Shown piece after piece: positions 12,158-25,249 of a stretch of 64,000 nucleotides of DNA (position 1 is its first letter; the number at the start of each line of letters is the position of its first letter). The DNA is from Typhlomys cinereus (taxonomy: Eukaryota > Chordata > Mammalia > Rodentia > Platacanthomyidae): assembly GCA_023101885.1 (NCBI GenBank), contig JALPQD010000293.1, positions 1,283,861-1,347,860 on the forward strand, written 5' to 3'. The position numbers and the translations under genes are program-made. Below the pieces are notes generated by a model. The model had not been told where the DNA came from, searched no databases, and was given only the letters and a program-made list of their open reading frames with translations.

Positions 12158-12518
12158 CATAATTAGACACAAATATCAACTGATAGCTTAAGGCTGGAAG
12201 CTCTGGACATGTTTGTAAAGAATTAATAGTTGAATTAAGCCCTGAGAAAGCCTGGTCCTTGGGTAGGTGAATAAGATGGAGGGAAATGGTTGAGAAAGTT
12301 AGCATACTGTCCTGGTATGAGAAGTGAGGATTGTCCCTCTCTCAGGGATTATGTGAATGTGGTGTGGCCAATTCCCTCGGCCCATGTGTTTGTGTGTGCT
12401 CTCCTGCTAGCTGGACAAGGAACTGATGCCATATTCTTGTCAAAGAAAATAAAACCCCTTGTTCTTTTAAGGCATTTGGTTTCGAATTTATTAGAAACCA
12501 CTGCAGGAAAACTGCAAC
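12158..12518 (+). mobile_element. URR1-like hAT element (copy 2), diverged
   Basis: It begins GTGTCATAATTAGACACAAAT and shares AGGTGAATAAGATGGAGGGAAATGG, the GTGAGGATTGTCC segment and AAAATAAAACCCCTTGTTC with copies 1 and 4. An internal segment just before AGGTGAATAA is shortened relative to copy 1. It is older or faster-evolving than the 46.9-kb copy judging by eye. No ORF for transposase is present. Confidence 0.6.
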
Positions 12519-12519
12519 A

Positions 12520-14395
12520 CACAATAAGGAATATATAGTTCTGTGTTTTCCCAATCAGAATTATTACACTGACTAAATAATTATCCGTATGGAATTCCTT
12601 GTATTATCTCAGTGCTTGCTCATGGAAAATTTTACATCTAGTTGACAAAAATATAAATAGCAATGACTGAAAATGACAGCCATACTGTCAGAATTTTTTA
12701 AACTTGTTTTCTAAAACATTGCTTCATAGAAAATATGGCCAAAACATATTTGGAAGGAAAAGCTTTTTACGGTCCAGTGAGTTCTGGAAATGTTACCTAT
12801 TCTTGAAATTTAACACCATGAAGCATTATGCAAAAAACTCTGAGGAGTGAGAATTCGTCAAGCTAGGAGTTCCTGACTGGAACATACTGTCAAATGGACT
12901 CCTTTTCCAAATGGCACACATAGTGCCTTGAAGTCATTTATATGAACTATATGGTGAAGAAAAACAACAATTATTATTAAAAGTTGTATACTTAAAGGAT
13001 AATATCATTTTAAAGATCTAGTTGTGATTGTCACATGCTGACGCATAGAAGACACACCACCTCCAAAGAAATTATGTAAGTATCTGGTTCATTCTTACAA
13101 CCAAGCAAGGCTAAATATCTCATCTCCTCAGTGTAACTGAGAAGGGTATGTAATTTGTTTCTTTAGCATGTCAATATGTACATTGTCTCACTGAATTTCT
13201 AATGTTTTAGCTTCCAAAGTTCAGAATGAATAAAAATCAACAGTATTTCATATGCTTGCAATTAAATAAAACTTCTATTAGCTAATAAATCACACTTGCT
13301 ATATTTACACTCTTTATTTATTCTTTTATACAGCCTCCTAGATGAATTTACTGGAATAAAGAACTTTGACTAGTGTATTTTTTTAATTTGATGATCTTTT
13401 AATGACAACATATAATGAATAAAAGTAATATTTTTCATTGTCAGTTTTATAATTACTTCACTAATATTCGAGACAATCATACAGTTTCTTTTTTTCCAGT
13501 GTTTGTGAAAGAATGTCTTTATCAAAATACATTCTATTCTCCCTTAATAGCAAGATATAGATATGAATTAGCTAAATCTCTCTTGAGAGTAACTTAGTAC
13601 AAGATAAATATCAGCAATAAGAAAGGAAGAAGAGGAGGAGGAAGAAGATCTTGGCCTGTTTTCTGTCACAATGAAGATTGCATGTTAATATTAAATAATA
13701 TTGTGTGTCCATATAGTACATTTGGGTTCATGTGTGTGCATGAATGTGTGATGATACACATACACATCCATAGAGGGCAATAACAATAGTCTTTTTAAGC
13801 CTATTTTATTTATCACTCATTGTGAGATCAAGAATAATAATAAGCCACATGGGACATATCTATTATCAATAATGTTACCCAATAAGCTAGCAAATAATTC
13901 GCTAATAGTAAAGACATTTGCTTTGGCTTTAGACATTTCTTATTTGATTTCTATGTCCCTTACTCAGTAAATAATCCTTCTGAAAGTTCTGCTCAGGAAG
14001 AAAACTTGTTTTCAAAGCAACTTCCATAGAAACTAAAGTTTATAATGGTTGTGGCATATGTCACGTTGAAAATACTATGAAAGAATGAACCCAATTTAAT
14101 ATCCCTACATATTTGACCAGATATACAGTCCATTGTGTAAATTCTGCATGAAATTGTTAAGATGTTATGGTACCTGGAGATACTGCAGTGACAAATGCAT
14201 CTTTAATATCGATGTAACAGCAAAAGAAAACTCCATTGTTGGCAGCATAAAAAGCATAATGGATTTATTTTTCACTAAGAAGCAAAGGGCTGTCTGAAAT
14301 ACTTTCACCTATTTTTCTTCATTGCTTAACAGATGGTCTCTTACTTTTCCTTGCTTTGTGAAATTTAAACAACCATGTGGTGGTAGCAGCCAATT
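12520..14395. other. Unique AT-rich sequence, no gene recognised
   Basis: The stretch is AT-rich with no repeat family I can name. There is a short GAAGAAGAGGAGGAGGAAGAAG purine run near 13625-13648 and a GTGTGT-rich patch near 13730. Confidence 0.4.
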
Positions 14396-14399
14396 TATC

Positions 14400-15350
14400 T
14401 GCTGGTAAATTTAAATGGAATCAGGTTTGCTTCATTTAGATTTAAAACAAGAAAGGTGCAATTTCTGCAGGTTACACTCAGTTGTCTCTAGTGTTTCTGG
14501 TCATAAATCTTCTGCTTTTTTGTCTGGATATTTCCTGATGACAGGACAAAAGGGAACTAGGTACAAATGAATCGGCTTGGTTTAACTCTGATGGGCCTTG
14601 CTGGCCCGCATCACCTTTGGAAGAAAGTGCAGTTCACACTTAAGCTGTTCCACTGTGAAATAAGCGATGACCGTCTTGTGGATTTTCACAGCTGCACAAA
14701 AGACATGCAGGTGCACCTGTATTTTGCATCAGAACTCAGTTAGCCTCTCTCACATTTACAAAATTACTTTTGGGAGAGTCAAACCTGGATGACTTCCAAG
14801 CTGGTTAAAAATAATTCCGGAAGAAAAGTGCAGCGCTGGTTCTTGGCGGTGGAAACCTGAGTGATGGGCCGCTCCAGGAGATCCTTTCAGACGGTTCCGA
14901 TACCCATTTCAACTTCCAAATTTCTTGCAGAAGTTATCTTGTACTTTCAGCTTTCTTGCGACAAACATATTGAAAATGCAGTCAAATAGCTTTTTATCAT
15001 TTCAAAACTTGAGCTCAAATTTAATCCTGCTGCCTTGATGGGGCCCAGGAAGTTACAAGGGCATTTTCATTCTATCCAGACCTGACTGCAGAACTCCTTG
15101 CTATTCTTCACTGCGCTGACAGCATCATTCATTTAGAACAATGGGATCGATCCAGAAGAAGCCACTGGCAATGAACTCTGGGTACTCATACAGAGGAGAA
15201 TATCCTATCTACTTGAAAAATGTTTCCTTCTTCATTCTTTGCCTAGAGATAAGAGTATCTCATCATTTGGATTTTAGAGCCCGGGAAATCTTTCAGGGAG
15301 TCATTAACAACACTTGCATTAAAAATCTCTGTCGGTAATCATGTGCAGTT
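14400..15350. other. Repeat-poor interval, possible conserved non-coding element
   Basis: About 950 bases without any repeat I recognise, with more complex composition than the AT-rich flanks and several retained CpGs (14570-14900 and around 15110-15340). It contains E-box-like CAGGTGCACCTG (14708-14719), which is itself a perfect palindrome. No open frame of convincing length supports an exon. This is the most regulatory-looking stretch in the first 20 kb, by texture only. Confidence 0.3.
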
Positions 15351-15354
15351 GATA

Positions 15355-17560
15355 ATTTCTCATCAACAGTGTTAGGCTTGTCTATTATTAATGGGCCATG
15401 GAGAAAAGTAGCCTTTTCCTCCCTGATTTGCATAGAGGTAGGATACTCAAGTGTCTGGGAACTGAAATAGAAAAGTTATGACAGAGGCAGATGTTCTTAG
15501 CCTGACCTTCGCTGGATAGAAATGACATGAGTCTGACAGCCAAAGAAGTGCAGGCATGAAAAGAAAGATTTCGATTATTGCATGCGCTGACTCCCATCTA
15601 GCTCATCCTGAGATACACAGGAATGGATTGGATAGTAGGAGGGTCTAAACAGCAGGGGAAGCTTTGCAAAGGAGCGCCTGTGAGACCAGACAAAGAGGAC
15701 CCGCGTGATCCACTATCCCAGGAGAAATACTTTAAAGAAGGTACCACTCAGAGAGTGGCTGCCATTGATAAGTTCCCACAGAACAGGTACAGATAGTGTT
15801 TGGTGACCCTAGGTATGAGCTAAAGGAATAAATCAGGAAAGCAGAGAGACGACTCTGACAACGCTGCCCATCTTCACTTATCTGGCGCTATTGTTTCACA
15901 AGGATAAGGACAGGCTTTTAAGTCCTTTGGGGAAGCACTGTTTTGTGCCTAAGAAATGAATTATTCATGTCCATAATATCGAAACCTCGGTTTATATTAA
16001 ATATTTAAACCTTCCTAAAAATGGCAACTACTTGTCACAGAGGATATTCCTTGGTGCAAGTGGAGTTCTTTGGTGGATCAGCTTTCCTGCAGTCCCATTC
16101 TAGAAGCCTCTCTTTGAGTTGATACACATAAAGACACCTGCAAACATACTTTTGTGTATCAATGAATGCGAGAAGATCTCGGAAAATTAGAATTATTAGG
16201 CAGAAAGCATCCACCAGGAGAAGTGGAAAGAATAAACAAGTCTTTTCTATATGAAGAAAGGCAGGAAAGTCTGGGAGAATTATGAGAGTTGGCTGTTTAC
16301 AACTAGACGTGATGGGCAAATGGAGATTGTTTGAAGCCTGCACCTGTACTATCATTAAAGGTACTATACCTGTGGAAAGCATACCAAGTAAGAACCCGTT
16401 GAACTGACAATAGACATTGCTATGATAATCACTCAAAGGCCTTGTTATTCCTGCAAGCTGAAAAAGAGACAAAATCTGGACATTCTAATTTTTCTTATAC
16501 AATGAATTTACTCTGGACCACTAAAATATTTCAATCAGTGCTGCTATAAATTTATAACCTATCTTTTCACTAAGCATCTCTCTTGAAACACAAAGATGCA
16601 TCCACATCCATATTCACAAGCTCTGCGCAGATGGAACTGCAGAAACAGGTATTTTTGCTGGGCCTGTGGTTTGAGCTTGACACCTGTAATTTTTCAACAC
16701 ACTATTAGATATCATTAATACTCTAGAATTTCAACAGTTTATTCTTTGAATAAGGTTCAGGCATTTAAATGAATGTCAAATTGACATTTTTAGCCCAAAC
16801 AAACTTGTCTCATCTTTGAAGCAGTTATGAATAAACATTAAAAATTGTCAAAAATAAATGAACTCAACCTTTAGCTTACACATACTAAAAAATGTATGTC
16901 CAGTCGTTTGCTGTTGAGCAAGCACGTAGGGCCAAGCTGATAAGCATCTAGCAGGAATTTCTATTTGCTTCTCTGCTGAGAAGAAGAGCAAATCTTTATT
17001 TGGTTTTCAACTTTTAAATAAGTGTTCTGAAATGGCCAACTGACTATGACTTTTCACCATATGAGCATGCCTTCTGCTTGCAACCATAGATAAGATGATG
17101 AAGCGTAGCCAGGTGTACTGAAATCCAGGGCCCATACCTGCGAGGGCTCTCTAATGGAAGAGGACGCAGACCTGCCAGATGTTGGAACAACGAACCACAG
17201 AGCAGCGAGCAATGCTGTGGTGACAGAGGTTTCCACCTACAGCATGGACTGAATCAGCCTTCAAAGGTAAAAACCCAACAGAGCAAGTACTACCTTCTGT
17301 TTATCAGAATTTAAGGTTTGTCTGCAATGTTCACTGAAAGCACATTCCCAGGCTCCACCTCCACACAGTCTGTTCCAGGTCCTAGGAACCTGTGCTGTTT
17401 TTCTTAGGTGAATCAGAAATAGTGTTGCACATGACTGATGATTAAGATCTGAGTGTGTTTTTCACGTGTGGGAGAGTCAACTCCAAGTTGTACAGTGTTC
17501 GGATGTGGAGTGTACTGAAGGCGGTCACATAACGAAGGGTTTGCTCGTGCATAGATTAAT
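15355..17560. other. Unique sequence, no gene recognised
   Basis: No repeat family or RNA gene was recognised. A 145-codon minus-strand open frame (16035-16472) is hydrophobic but unlike any family I know; I treat it as chance. Confidence 0.4.
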
Positions 17561-17569
17561 TGTGTGACA

Positions 17570-17840
17570 GGAAAAGCTCACAGAGGCCTTAGCAGCATGG
17601 TTCGTTGCTGAAGCACTTGAGTCCGAGCCCCTTCACCATTGTAAAAGCTGTGTGTTCCTATCATCCCAGTGAGGGAGCTACAGAAAGAACTTCTGCTTCT
17701 TGTCTAGTCAAATTGGAAGCTCCAGATTCAGGTAAGTGATCCTTTCTCCAAAAATAAGGTGGAATGTATAAATGAAGAAAACATTTAAAGTCCTTTGTCT
17801 TCCACACACACATCACACACATGCACACACAGGGCTACAT
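17570..17840 (+). mobile_element. B3-like SINE
   Basis: The sequence carries B3-type landmarks: GTGTTCCTATCATCCCAGTGAGGGAG, AAATTGGAAGCTCCAGATTCAG, then GTGATCCTTTCTCCAAAAATAAGGTGGAATG and a CTTCCACACACACATCACACAC tail segment. These correspond in order to the middle and 3' parts of mouse B3 as I recall it. The tRNA head (about 17585-17635) is degraded. It supports a mouse-related rodent source. Confidence 0.7.
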
Positions 17841-17862
17841 ATATACGTCTCCCATAGGGGGA

Positions 17863-17865
17863 TGG

Positions 17866-17902
<37 letters not shown>

Positions 17903-17905
17903 CAG
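17863..17905. repeat. (GA)n microsatellite
   Basis: An almost pure GA run with one AAAG interruption. It follows the CA-rich tail of the B3 SINE closely. Confidence 0.95.
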
Positions 17906-17909
17906 GAAT

Positions 17910-19422
17910 GGGAGGAAGAAAATACTTGACAGAACGGGTTTTTTCTCTTCTGCTTTGCTGAGTCTGAGGAAACAGCTTCTATTCCTGTTGCTCCCTTGTC
18001 TCCTAACATATCAGAGTATAGCAAGAAAGTGCCCATTGCCCCAGGGACTCTGTGCCTCGATCACATACTTCCCTGTCTCCAGAACTGACAGAAGTATTGC
18101 TGTTCCTTATATTGAGTCCAGGTATTTTTAAAGTGTATAATACCAAGATACTGACCCTATATTATTATAGCCAGAGAAGGGAATTAGATTTTTTTTACTT
18201 CGTACTTATCTTTTGACACATGCAAAATACTATATGCTATTTCAAGTAACTTGACCTTCACTGACATACCACATATTATTGAAAGCTATTTGATGGTTTT
18301 ATGTAGGTTCATAAAGTTTAGCATGTCTGAGATCATATAGTGAATTGTGGATATCAGGTTCCAAGCAAGAGCAATCAATCAGATTCCAAATCAAATCATT
18401 TACTTTTAAGGGATATTACACTGTGACAAAGCAAAACAATTCAGTATTATTCTCCAAAACACTTTTTTTCAACCACAAATTGAATAAAGGCTTTGGAAGT
18501 TCAAATTAAACATTCTTCTAGAAAGCTCTCTTCACTGCAGCTTCACAGTGATTCAAATTTTGAGCTGCCTGACCAGTCAGCTGTTCATCTAAACAAAGGT
18601 CTTATCGTAATGTGGGACCAACCAGGCTTCCTGTGTCCACAGACAGCCTCCCGCACATGTTAAAGAGGATTTAGATACATGATCTCTTTGGTGCTTCTAA
18701 CCACGCTAATAAGCCACACACAATAGATGACATCACAACAGGACCCTCTCTATGCTCCTTCATTTGGAGGTGTTAATATCTTCAACCTTTAACTCTCACA
18801 TGCAGCATTTGGCTGTGCTGTCTCTGTGCCCGAGAGCTTCATGACTTCCTATCTATGTTTAACTTCATGACTGCAGCTTTTGTCCTTCGATTGCCTACCA
18901 GAGAATGAGGACATTAATAGGGCATTTAGTTGAAATGCCTTCACATTATTTTTTCTCTGAAAAATATGTAATGACAGAAAAGTTATGTTCTAATTATTCA
19001 AATTTAAATATTTCATTTGGTGAAGAAGATATGTTTTGCACATATCCTAAATTAAACTTCAGCTTTATGACTTTTATTCTTAAATATGAATTTAAAATTA
19101 AAGTACATAAAATTAAAGTATTACAGTTGCTAATTTAGTTATTCTATCTACATGGAAACAAGCTTATTCTAATATGTGTCACTATAAAGAATCAGAGAAA
19201 TTTATTAGAAGTCTTTAACAATAATATTTTATGCATTCAACAGAACTAGACACGAGCGAGCACAGGTATCATATGTAAAGTATTCCAGGAGGGGCAAGCT
19301 GCACCTGATTTACTACATCCAGAAATAAATCAACACCCAGAGAGAAAAAATTTCATTATCCTTCACCTCTTGCTTCCAAATTTATGTGTGTATGTTTATG
19401 TGTGTATGAGGGAGAGAGGCAG

Positions 19423-19425
<3 letters not shown>
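17910..19425. other. Unique AT-rich sequence, no gene recognised
   Basis: No repeats or exons recognised. Confidence 0.4.
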
Positions 19426-19428
<3 letters not shown>

Positions 19429-19488
<60 letters not shown>

Positions 19489-19516
19489 AGAGGGAGAGGG
19501 AAAGGGAGGAAGGGAA
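19429..19516. repeat. (AG)n microsatellite within an 88-base all-purine run
   Basis: Bases 19429-19516 contain only A and G on the plus strand: first pure AG repeats, then AGGAGAGGGAGAGGGAAAGGG. Frames through it encode only Arg-Glu or Ser-Leu low complexity. Confidence 0.95.
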
Positions 19517-19519
19517 TGC

Positions 19520-22500
19520 ACACTGAAATGGATTTCACAGGGGAATGCCAAGAAAATTTATTTTATCACTAATCAACAGTGGTATTTGGCAACACATATA
19601 CCATCACACATAAACTGTAAAAGATGTTTGGTCCATTGAGAAGCATTTTGTAACTAGTGGATTTTATCATTAATTCAAAATAAAGGATGATGATGCCATT
19701 GTACTTCTTATAAAGTGTGCATCAGAAATATGTGTGATTTTTTGATACTTATAACTGAAATAAACATTAATAAAATCATTGATGAATTTGAATTATACCA
19801 TCATATCCTGGACAAGGATCATTTAACTGTGAAGGAGACAGAAAGAAGAGCATGATTTATAACATCATTTAATGAAGCACTATTTAGCTTTACTATAAAA
19901 ATTAGGGCAAATTGGAAATTAAAGGGTGGCAAGAGATTAGATCAAGAATAGTGAGAACTGGCATCTGTCATTCAGTCCCCTGCCATTTTCCATCTTCACT
20001 GACTAAATAAACTTTAGTCAAGGCTAACAAACTCAATTTTACTCCCATGGATGGGTCCCTTGGCTGCACAATTTTTACTTTAATCCTCCTGAAAATTGCA
20101 AGAAGTCAAATGAAACCTTTCACATATGGCCAGAGGGAAGAGAGAAGACATGATAATTCACACCTTGCTGTAATATATTATGGGATATTTGTATCATTGT
20201 AGTGTCATTGCCCAGTGTGATAACCCTTTTGTGACTTAGACTTTAGCAGCTGGGTTGGTATGCTGCCAACACTTGAGCCAGGGCCATTTCTGTGCTATAC
20301 TATTCACTTTTGAAGTGAAGAAAACTGTGTCCCCTCTCCATCAATCATTAGCCAAGGTAAATGTCATAGTTTACACTAGCATGTGCTAAAAATAGATGAA
20401 TAGTAATTAGATCATTTTGTAAGGGCAAGTACAATGAGTGAAAGGCCCAAGCTCAGTTAAAAATTACAAGTTTCCAACAAAAAGCTAAACACACAAAATT
20501 CTTGATCAATATTTTAAAACATATGGCACAAGCTAATTTGCATCAGCAAATGCCAAGTTTTGATATGAATCCTGGGAAATAGTCAAGAATTGTGATTATT
20601 GTCCCATTTCACATCCAAGATGCTCAACTCCTCCATTAATATGAGGAGTGGGATCCACAGTTTTTTTGTTTTGTTTTTGTTTTTTGTTTTTTGTTTTTTG
20701 TTTGTTTTTTTTTTTGCTTTACACGTGTGTTAAGTGTGGGTGATAGTGCATTACTTGTTCTTCTCCTCCTTGCAGTACAATGTTCAAAGAAGCACATTAA
20801 AGGAGGAAGAATCAATTCTGATTCACCATTTAGAAGACTGCAGGCCATCATGGGCTGTGGTTGGGTGTGATGGCAGCTGCAGAGATGTTGGTGGTCAGGG
20901 AAGAGAGAGAGACTCTGGCTTTCTGAATCTCAACCGTGGCTCGACTACATCCCCCAACACACCTTGCTTCTCACTTCTCTCAGCCCAGTTCCTGAAGTTC
21001 CACAGTCCATCAAAACAGCACCTACCTCTGGGATTATATAATCACATACTGGAAGGGCTCACAGGGAACATTCCACGTTCAAGTCACTGCAGCATCTGAT
21101 CTGACTACATCACAGATACACAGTTCAATGCAAGTATAGAATGTTAAATCAATTGGAAGAAGTTAAGAGTGCTGTTTAATTTGAATGCACAATGGCACAG
21201 AAACGATCTTGTAAGGTTCCTAGAGAAATTAAGATTAAAATCAATGCATAGCATATTAGTAAAAGTTAAAGAATCATGAACAAGTCATGATTCTACTTAA
21301 ACAATACAGAAAATATATATACAATAATTTCTACCACTCAAGAATGATCTCACTTTCATCCATTCAAAGTATTAGTTCATTTCTAACACTGAAAAGAAAA
21401 TGGTATCAAATTTACTTGACTGTTCATAATCATTTTTCAGATATATTCTGACAGGTACAGTAGAACTCACAGACATATTTGCATTTATATCTGTATTCAA
21501 ATAAATTCTAGTTTTGTGATATTGGATAGTTTTCAACTACGAGAATCTCAGTTTTTATTCTATATGATTATATGACAATGTTTTTCATTGGGTCACCATA
21601 AATCCAGTAAGATATTGGAAATAAAAGTGATTCATAAACTAGAAATTGTTCTAAAATATTTAATCATAACTATACTCATACTAAAAAGGGTACATAAACC
21701 TTTGGAAATTAAATAATCTGAGAAAATTAATATTTGAAATTTAATTATGCAAAAATCTTTTCACTACTCCAAACACTAAATTTCTGTTACAGTTGTATTT
21801 GTCATACACGGACAGCCTCATTGTCTCCTGTCTAGTGCATTCTGGTCCTTTCCCTTATTCCCCATATCATCTTTTGTCTGTGAGAAATATTTTCTCTGCT
21901 CTTTCCCTTCCTCAAGGTCATCAGCTGCTTCTGTGAAGCCCACTCAGATGACTTGCCTTCATATTTACTGATCCTTTTTCTAATTCTGTCCTTGATTGAA
22001 ACTTTAACACACTTTTTGAAGATGACACACATTTGTTCTAGACTCTACCCTATTCTTTGCTATACTTATCTTTTTGCAAATAATGAGTATGCATTCTATC
22101 TCTACTATTAGGATGTCAGTTTAGACACCATGTATTAGCTCAACATATCTAATGATAAGTCATCATCAATGTGTCTAACTAATGACTGATAAAATGAAAT
22201 AAATGAAACTCTGCTAACAAGTATAAAAATAGAAACATAAGTCTATTACTTGTGACAGAGAAGTGTTTGAGCAAACGTAGTCCGTTACAAGACAATTCTC
22301 AAGCTATAAATATTATGGTGTGCCATTTGTGGAACAGAAAATCTATGAGAGAGACGGATACAGTACAACTCATTTCAGAAAAGCTACCATGGCTGCCACC
22401 AATCCCATTTATGGACACAGGGAGACACGCATAGCAAAAGTTGCATTATGCACAGAGGATTTAGAAGCCAGCCATTCAATACTAAGTTAAAAAATCAATG

Positions 22501-22690
22501 ACAGACAAGAATAGACTCAGGCTATTGCCCAAACAACAAGGAAGAACATGGGTCAACAATACTTACATTAGAAATTACAGGATAAAAACACAAGAAGCAT
22601 ATTTTCTTATTTAAACAAGGCAAGCCTTATCAGATTGTCAGTTCATTAGCTACAATAATGAGAATTTGGTGAATTCTAGCTACTAAAACT
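19520..22690. other. Unique AT-rich sequence with one T/G low-complexity tract
   Basis: At about 20660-20716 there is a T-rich tract punctuated by single Gs, of the kind that grows from an old A-tail on the minus strand. I could not name an element attached to it. The rest holds no recognised repeat or exon. Confidence 0.4.
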
Positions 22691-22694
22691 AACT

Positions 22695-22850
22695 TTTCTA
22701 TCTGTCTATCTATCCATTTATCTATCTGTCTGTCTGTCTGTCTATTGATCATCTATCTACTCTATTATCTTTTTTATCTATGTATCAAACTATGCCACTG
22801 TGTATCTTACTGTCAATCATCTATAAGTCATCTATCATCTACCATTATCT
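22695..22850. repeat. Tetranucleotide microsatellite (TCTA/TCTG)n, degenerating
   Basis: Repeated CTAT and CTGT units form the core at 22698-22745, followed by decayed CATCTAT units to about 22850. Confidence 0.9.
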
Positions 22851-23099
22851 TTGTCATCACCATCATCTGTAATTACAAAAAGAAAACAAGAAATTTGGGG
22901 AGAGTCTTTTTGGGAAGAAGGGTTTCATCAGGAGAGAAAAGGAGATTGGAGGGCACTGGGGCATGAAGATAATTAAAATTCATTAAAATGTATGACACTT
23001 TCAAATGATATGTAATTTAAAAATGTGTTACCCAATAAAATGTAAGATTTTAAATCAGTTGACAGTTGTTAGAACTTTTAATTAATTCAGTTTCTTACA

Positions 23100-24350
23100 T
23101 GAATCCATTGAATTTATTTCATTTTTAGTCTTTATTACCTGATCCCATTCCCTCTCCTTTCTCCAGTGTAAAATATCTACTTCCCAGTCAGTCAAAGTCT
23201 TCTTTCCATGTCTTTTTCTGCGTAAGACCTACTGGGTTTCATCTAGGTTGCCTGTTCTGGCAGGTGCCTGCACACTTGCTGAGGCATGGCTGATAGGCCA
23301 GTGTACCAGTACATCATTGAGGAGAGTAGCTGTCCTTTAGCACATCCAGCATTAACCAATCATCTCTCAGAAAGGCACGGTGTCTCTTGAGATCTTCCCC
23401 CTTCTATGTTGAGATATTGATATGAAAAAAGTATTGAGCAATTCTTTCTTTCTTTATTTAATTGTGCATGCGTGCGTGTGTGTGTGTGTGTGTGTGTGTA
23501 TAGAACCACGGACGAATTCGAGAACCACCATGGACGCCTCCACCTCCTTGTGTACTCTGCCCCGGGATTCACAGGCTCCGCCCTACCAGAACCAGAAATG
23601 CAGAAAAGCCCCTGCTTCCGCCCAACTTCTATACGTGGGGTCTAGGATCCGAACTCAGGACTTTCTGCCTACAAGGCAGAGGCTTTACCCCTGAGCCATC
23701 TCTCCAGCCCCATATTGAGCAATTCTTGTGCAAACAGATATCACTGCAGTTACTTCATGGATACGGCAGTCCCGTCGTGTCCAGAGAATACTTTCTGGTA
23801 GGAGCTTTGCCTCTTGCGTTCTCACAGCACCCTTTCTGTGATATTTCCTGAGCTTTGTAGTGGGAGTAGGTGAGGTGCCCTGCTTAGGGCCAACCAGTTC
23901 ACAGTCACTTATTTTATGCACTTTGACTGGTTGTGTTTGTCTGTAATAAAAACCTACCACTGCAAAGGGAGTTGGGGACTAAGAGTCTTTCTGATTTGGG
24001 GGGATAATGATAAGTGTTTATAAAGCAGTTTGATATCATGTTCTTAGGCCTAATACTTTAGTATTTTGTTCCCCCTACAGGGTCTAGGGTCTTTCCATCC
24101 ACACATCTTTACCATAGTTTATAGTACCAGACATATGGAAAATAAGCTAAAAAGTGGACCTTGAAACCAATCAGAAAGCAGTTAGTCATGCCCATAGCAA
24201 TCATGCCATTATTGCACCAATGATCACCTCTTGCAAGGGTTGTTATTTTGGGTCATAGAATTCACAGGCGGGTGACACCATTCATTGCTTTTCTCCTCCA
24301 GCAGTCTGCATAGTACCTTCTGCTATTTTAAACGCTGGTCAGCAAGAAGA
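23100..24350 (+). repeat. Old rodent interspersed repeat (family A, copy 1), interrupted by a SINE
   Basis: This stretch aligns in order with 43.44-44.48 kb: CATCCAGCATTA.CC, GTGTCTCTTGAG.TCTT, the GCAGTTACTTCATGG region, CTTTCTGTGATATTTCCTGAGC, and ACCAATCAGAAAGCAG followed by CACCAATGA and GGTTGTTATTTT. It resembles a common mouse repeat whose class I cannot assign with confidence. A CA-rich SINE (23447-23712) splits it precisely, so family A is older than that SINE. Confidence 0.65.
23447..23712 (-). mobile_element. tRNA-derived SINE with internal CA microsatellite (copy 2)
   Basis: On the minus strand the head reads GGGGCTGGAGAGATGGCTCA, with A-box-like TGGCTCAGGGG and B-box-like GAGTTCGGATCC. 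The body ends in GAATTCGTCCGTGGTTCTA, then (CA)n at about 23473-23500 and a short A/T tail. A perfect 15-bp TSD, TATTGAGCAATTCTT, flanks it (23432-23446 and 23713-23727). It is among the least diverged copies. The A and B boxes would permit Pol III transcription. Confidence 0.93.
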
Positions 24351-24354
24351 GTTG

Positions 24355-25233
24355 TTAGGATATTTTAGGTATTTCACATCATGATTGGCACCGCTATATA
24401 ATTTCTTAAAATTACTCAATATACATCTCTTGATTTCTTAATTATTTCTCTTTAATTCAATAATTAAAGAATGGTCTCTGATATCTCTTGCACAATTTGT
24501 TTGAAATACTATTTTTCTCTTTTCTTATAATTTGTTCAGTCACTTCTTTGCTTAATTATTTATTTAATGACAACTATATTCCAAATACTGTTTTTACTGT
24601 TAGGATAGAGCACTGCACAAGACAAAGTGCATCACCTAATGAAACATTCATTTTGTTGGGTAAATATTTGCAGACCTGAGTACCATGTACCCCAAGTAGA
24701 CTGTTAGTTTATTTGAAGCTGTGTCCTTTATTTTATTTCCTTATATTCTGCACATATTTTAGTATGACAAGTACTTAATTCAAAAAATGTATTTTTACTG
24801 GCATGCATTACTTTATTTTAAGATGTTTTAAGTAACATTATTTATATTAGTGGGATTCATTTGTCTACTTACAAAAATATAAGAGTGATATTGCATAAAA
24901 AGTTAGTTATCTGGTTAACTAATCAAAGGAATATCTCTTTTCTACCTGCCCTCACTGAAACACAATTATTCTTGAAGATTTCTAGATTAGATCATATTTC
25001 TTTTACAACTGGAACACAGCCCCCATATTTATAGTGCAATACTAAAGTGTTTTTCAAACAACAGATCTTCACATCGGACTTTAAAAAGGCTCTTGTGCAA
25101 AGTTTATCTCCTTTTGGAAAAGTTTATCTTAGAACTTTTCTGAGACCTGACAGCACAGTTTATGTTGGTCTATAAATGTTTTTGATATGTGTGACTATGG
25201 GAACCCAAATCGTGACTCAGTCATACTTCCATT
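24355..25233. other. Unique AT-rich sequence with a possible ancient repeat
   Basis: About 24550-24690 vaguely follows the 'ttatttattgag.acctactatgtgcc..gcactg' pattern of old mammalian repeats, too weakly for a family call. No exon was seen. Confidence 0.3.
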
Positions 25234-25249
25234 AAGAATACTGGCTGTG

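Noticed and set aside
16035..16472. 145-codon minus-strand ORF, hydrophobic
   Set aside because: No recognisable domain or family, no supporting exon signals, and length compatible with chance in 64 kb searched in six frames.
23640..23712. tRNA gene candidate
   Set aside because: The A and B boxes belong to a SINE head. The body, CA run, tail and TSD show it is a retroposon, not a functional tRNA gene. The same applies to the 1.4, 40.0, 47.7 and 61.4 kb heads.
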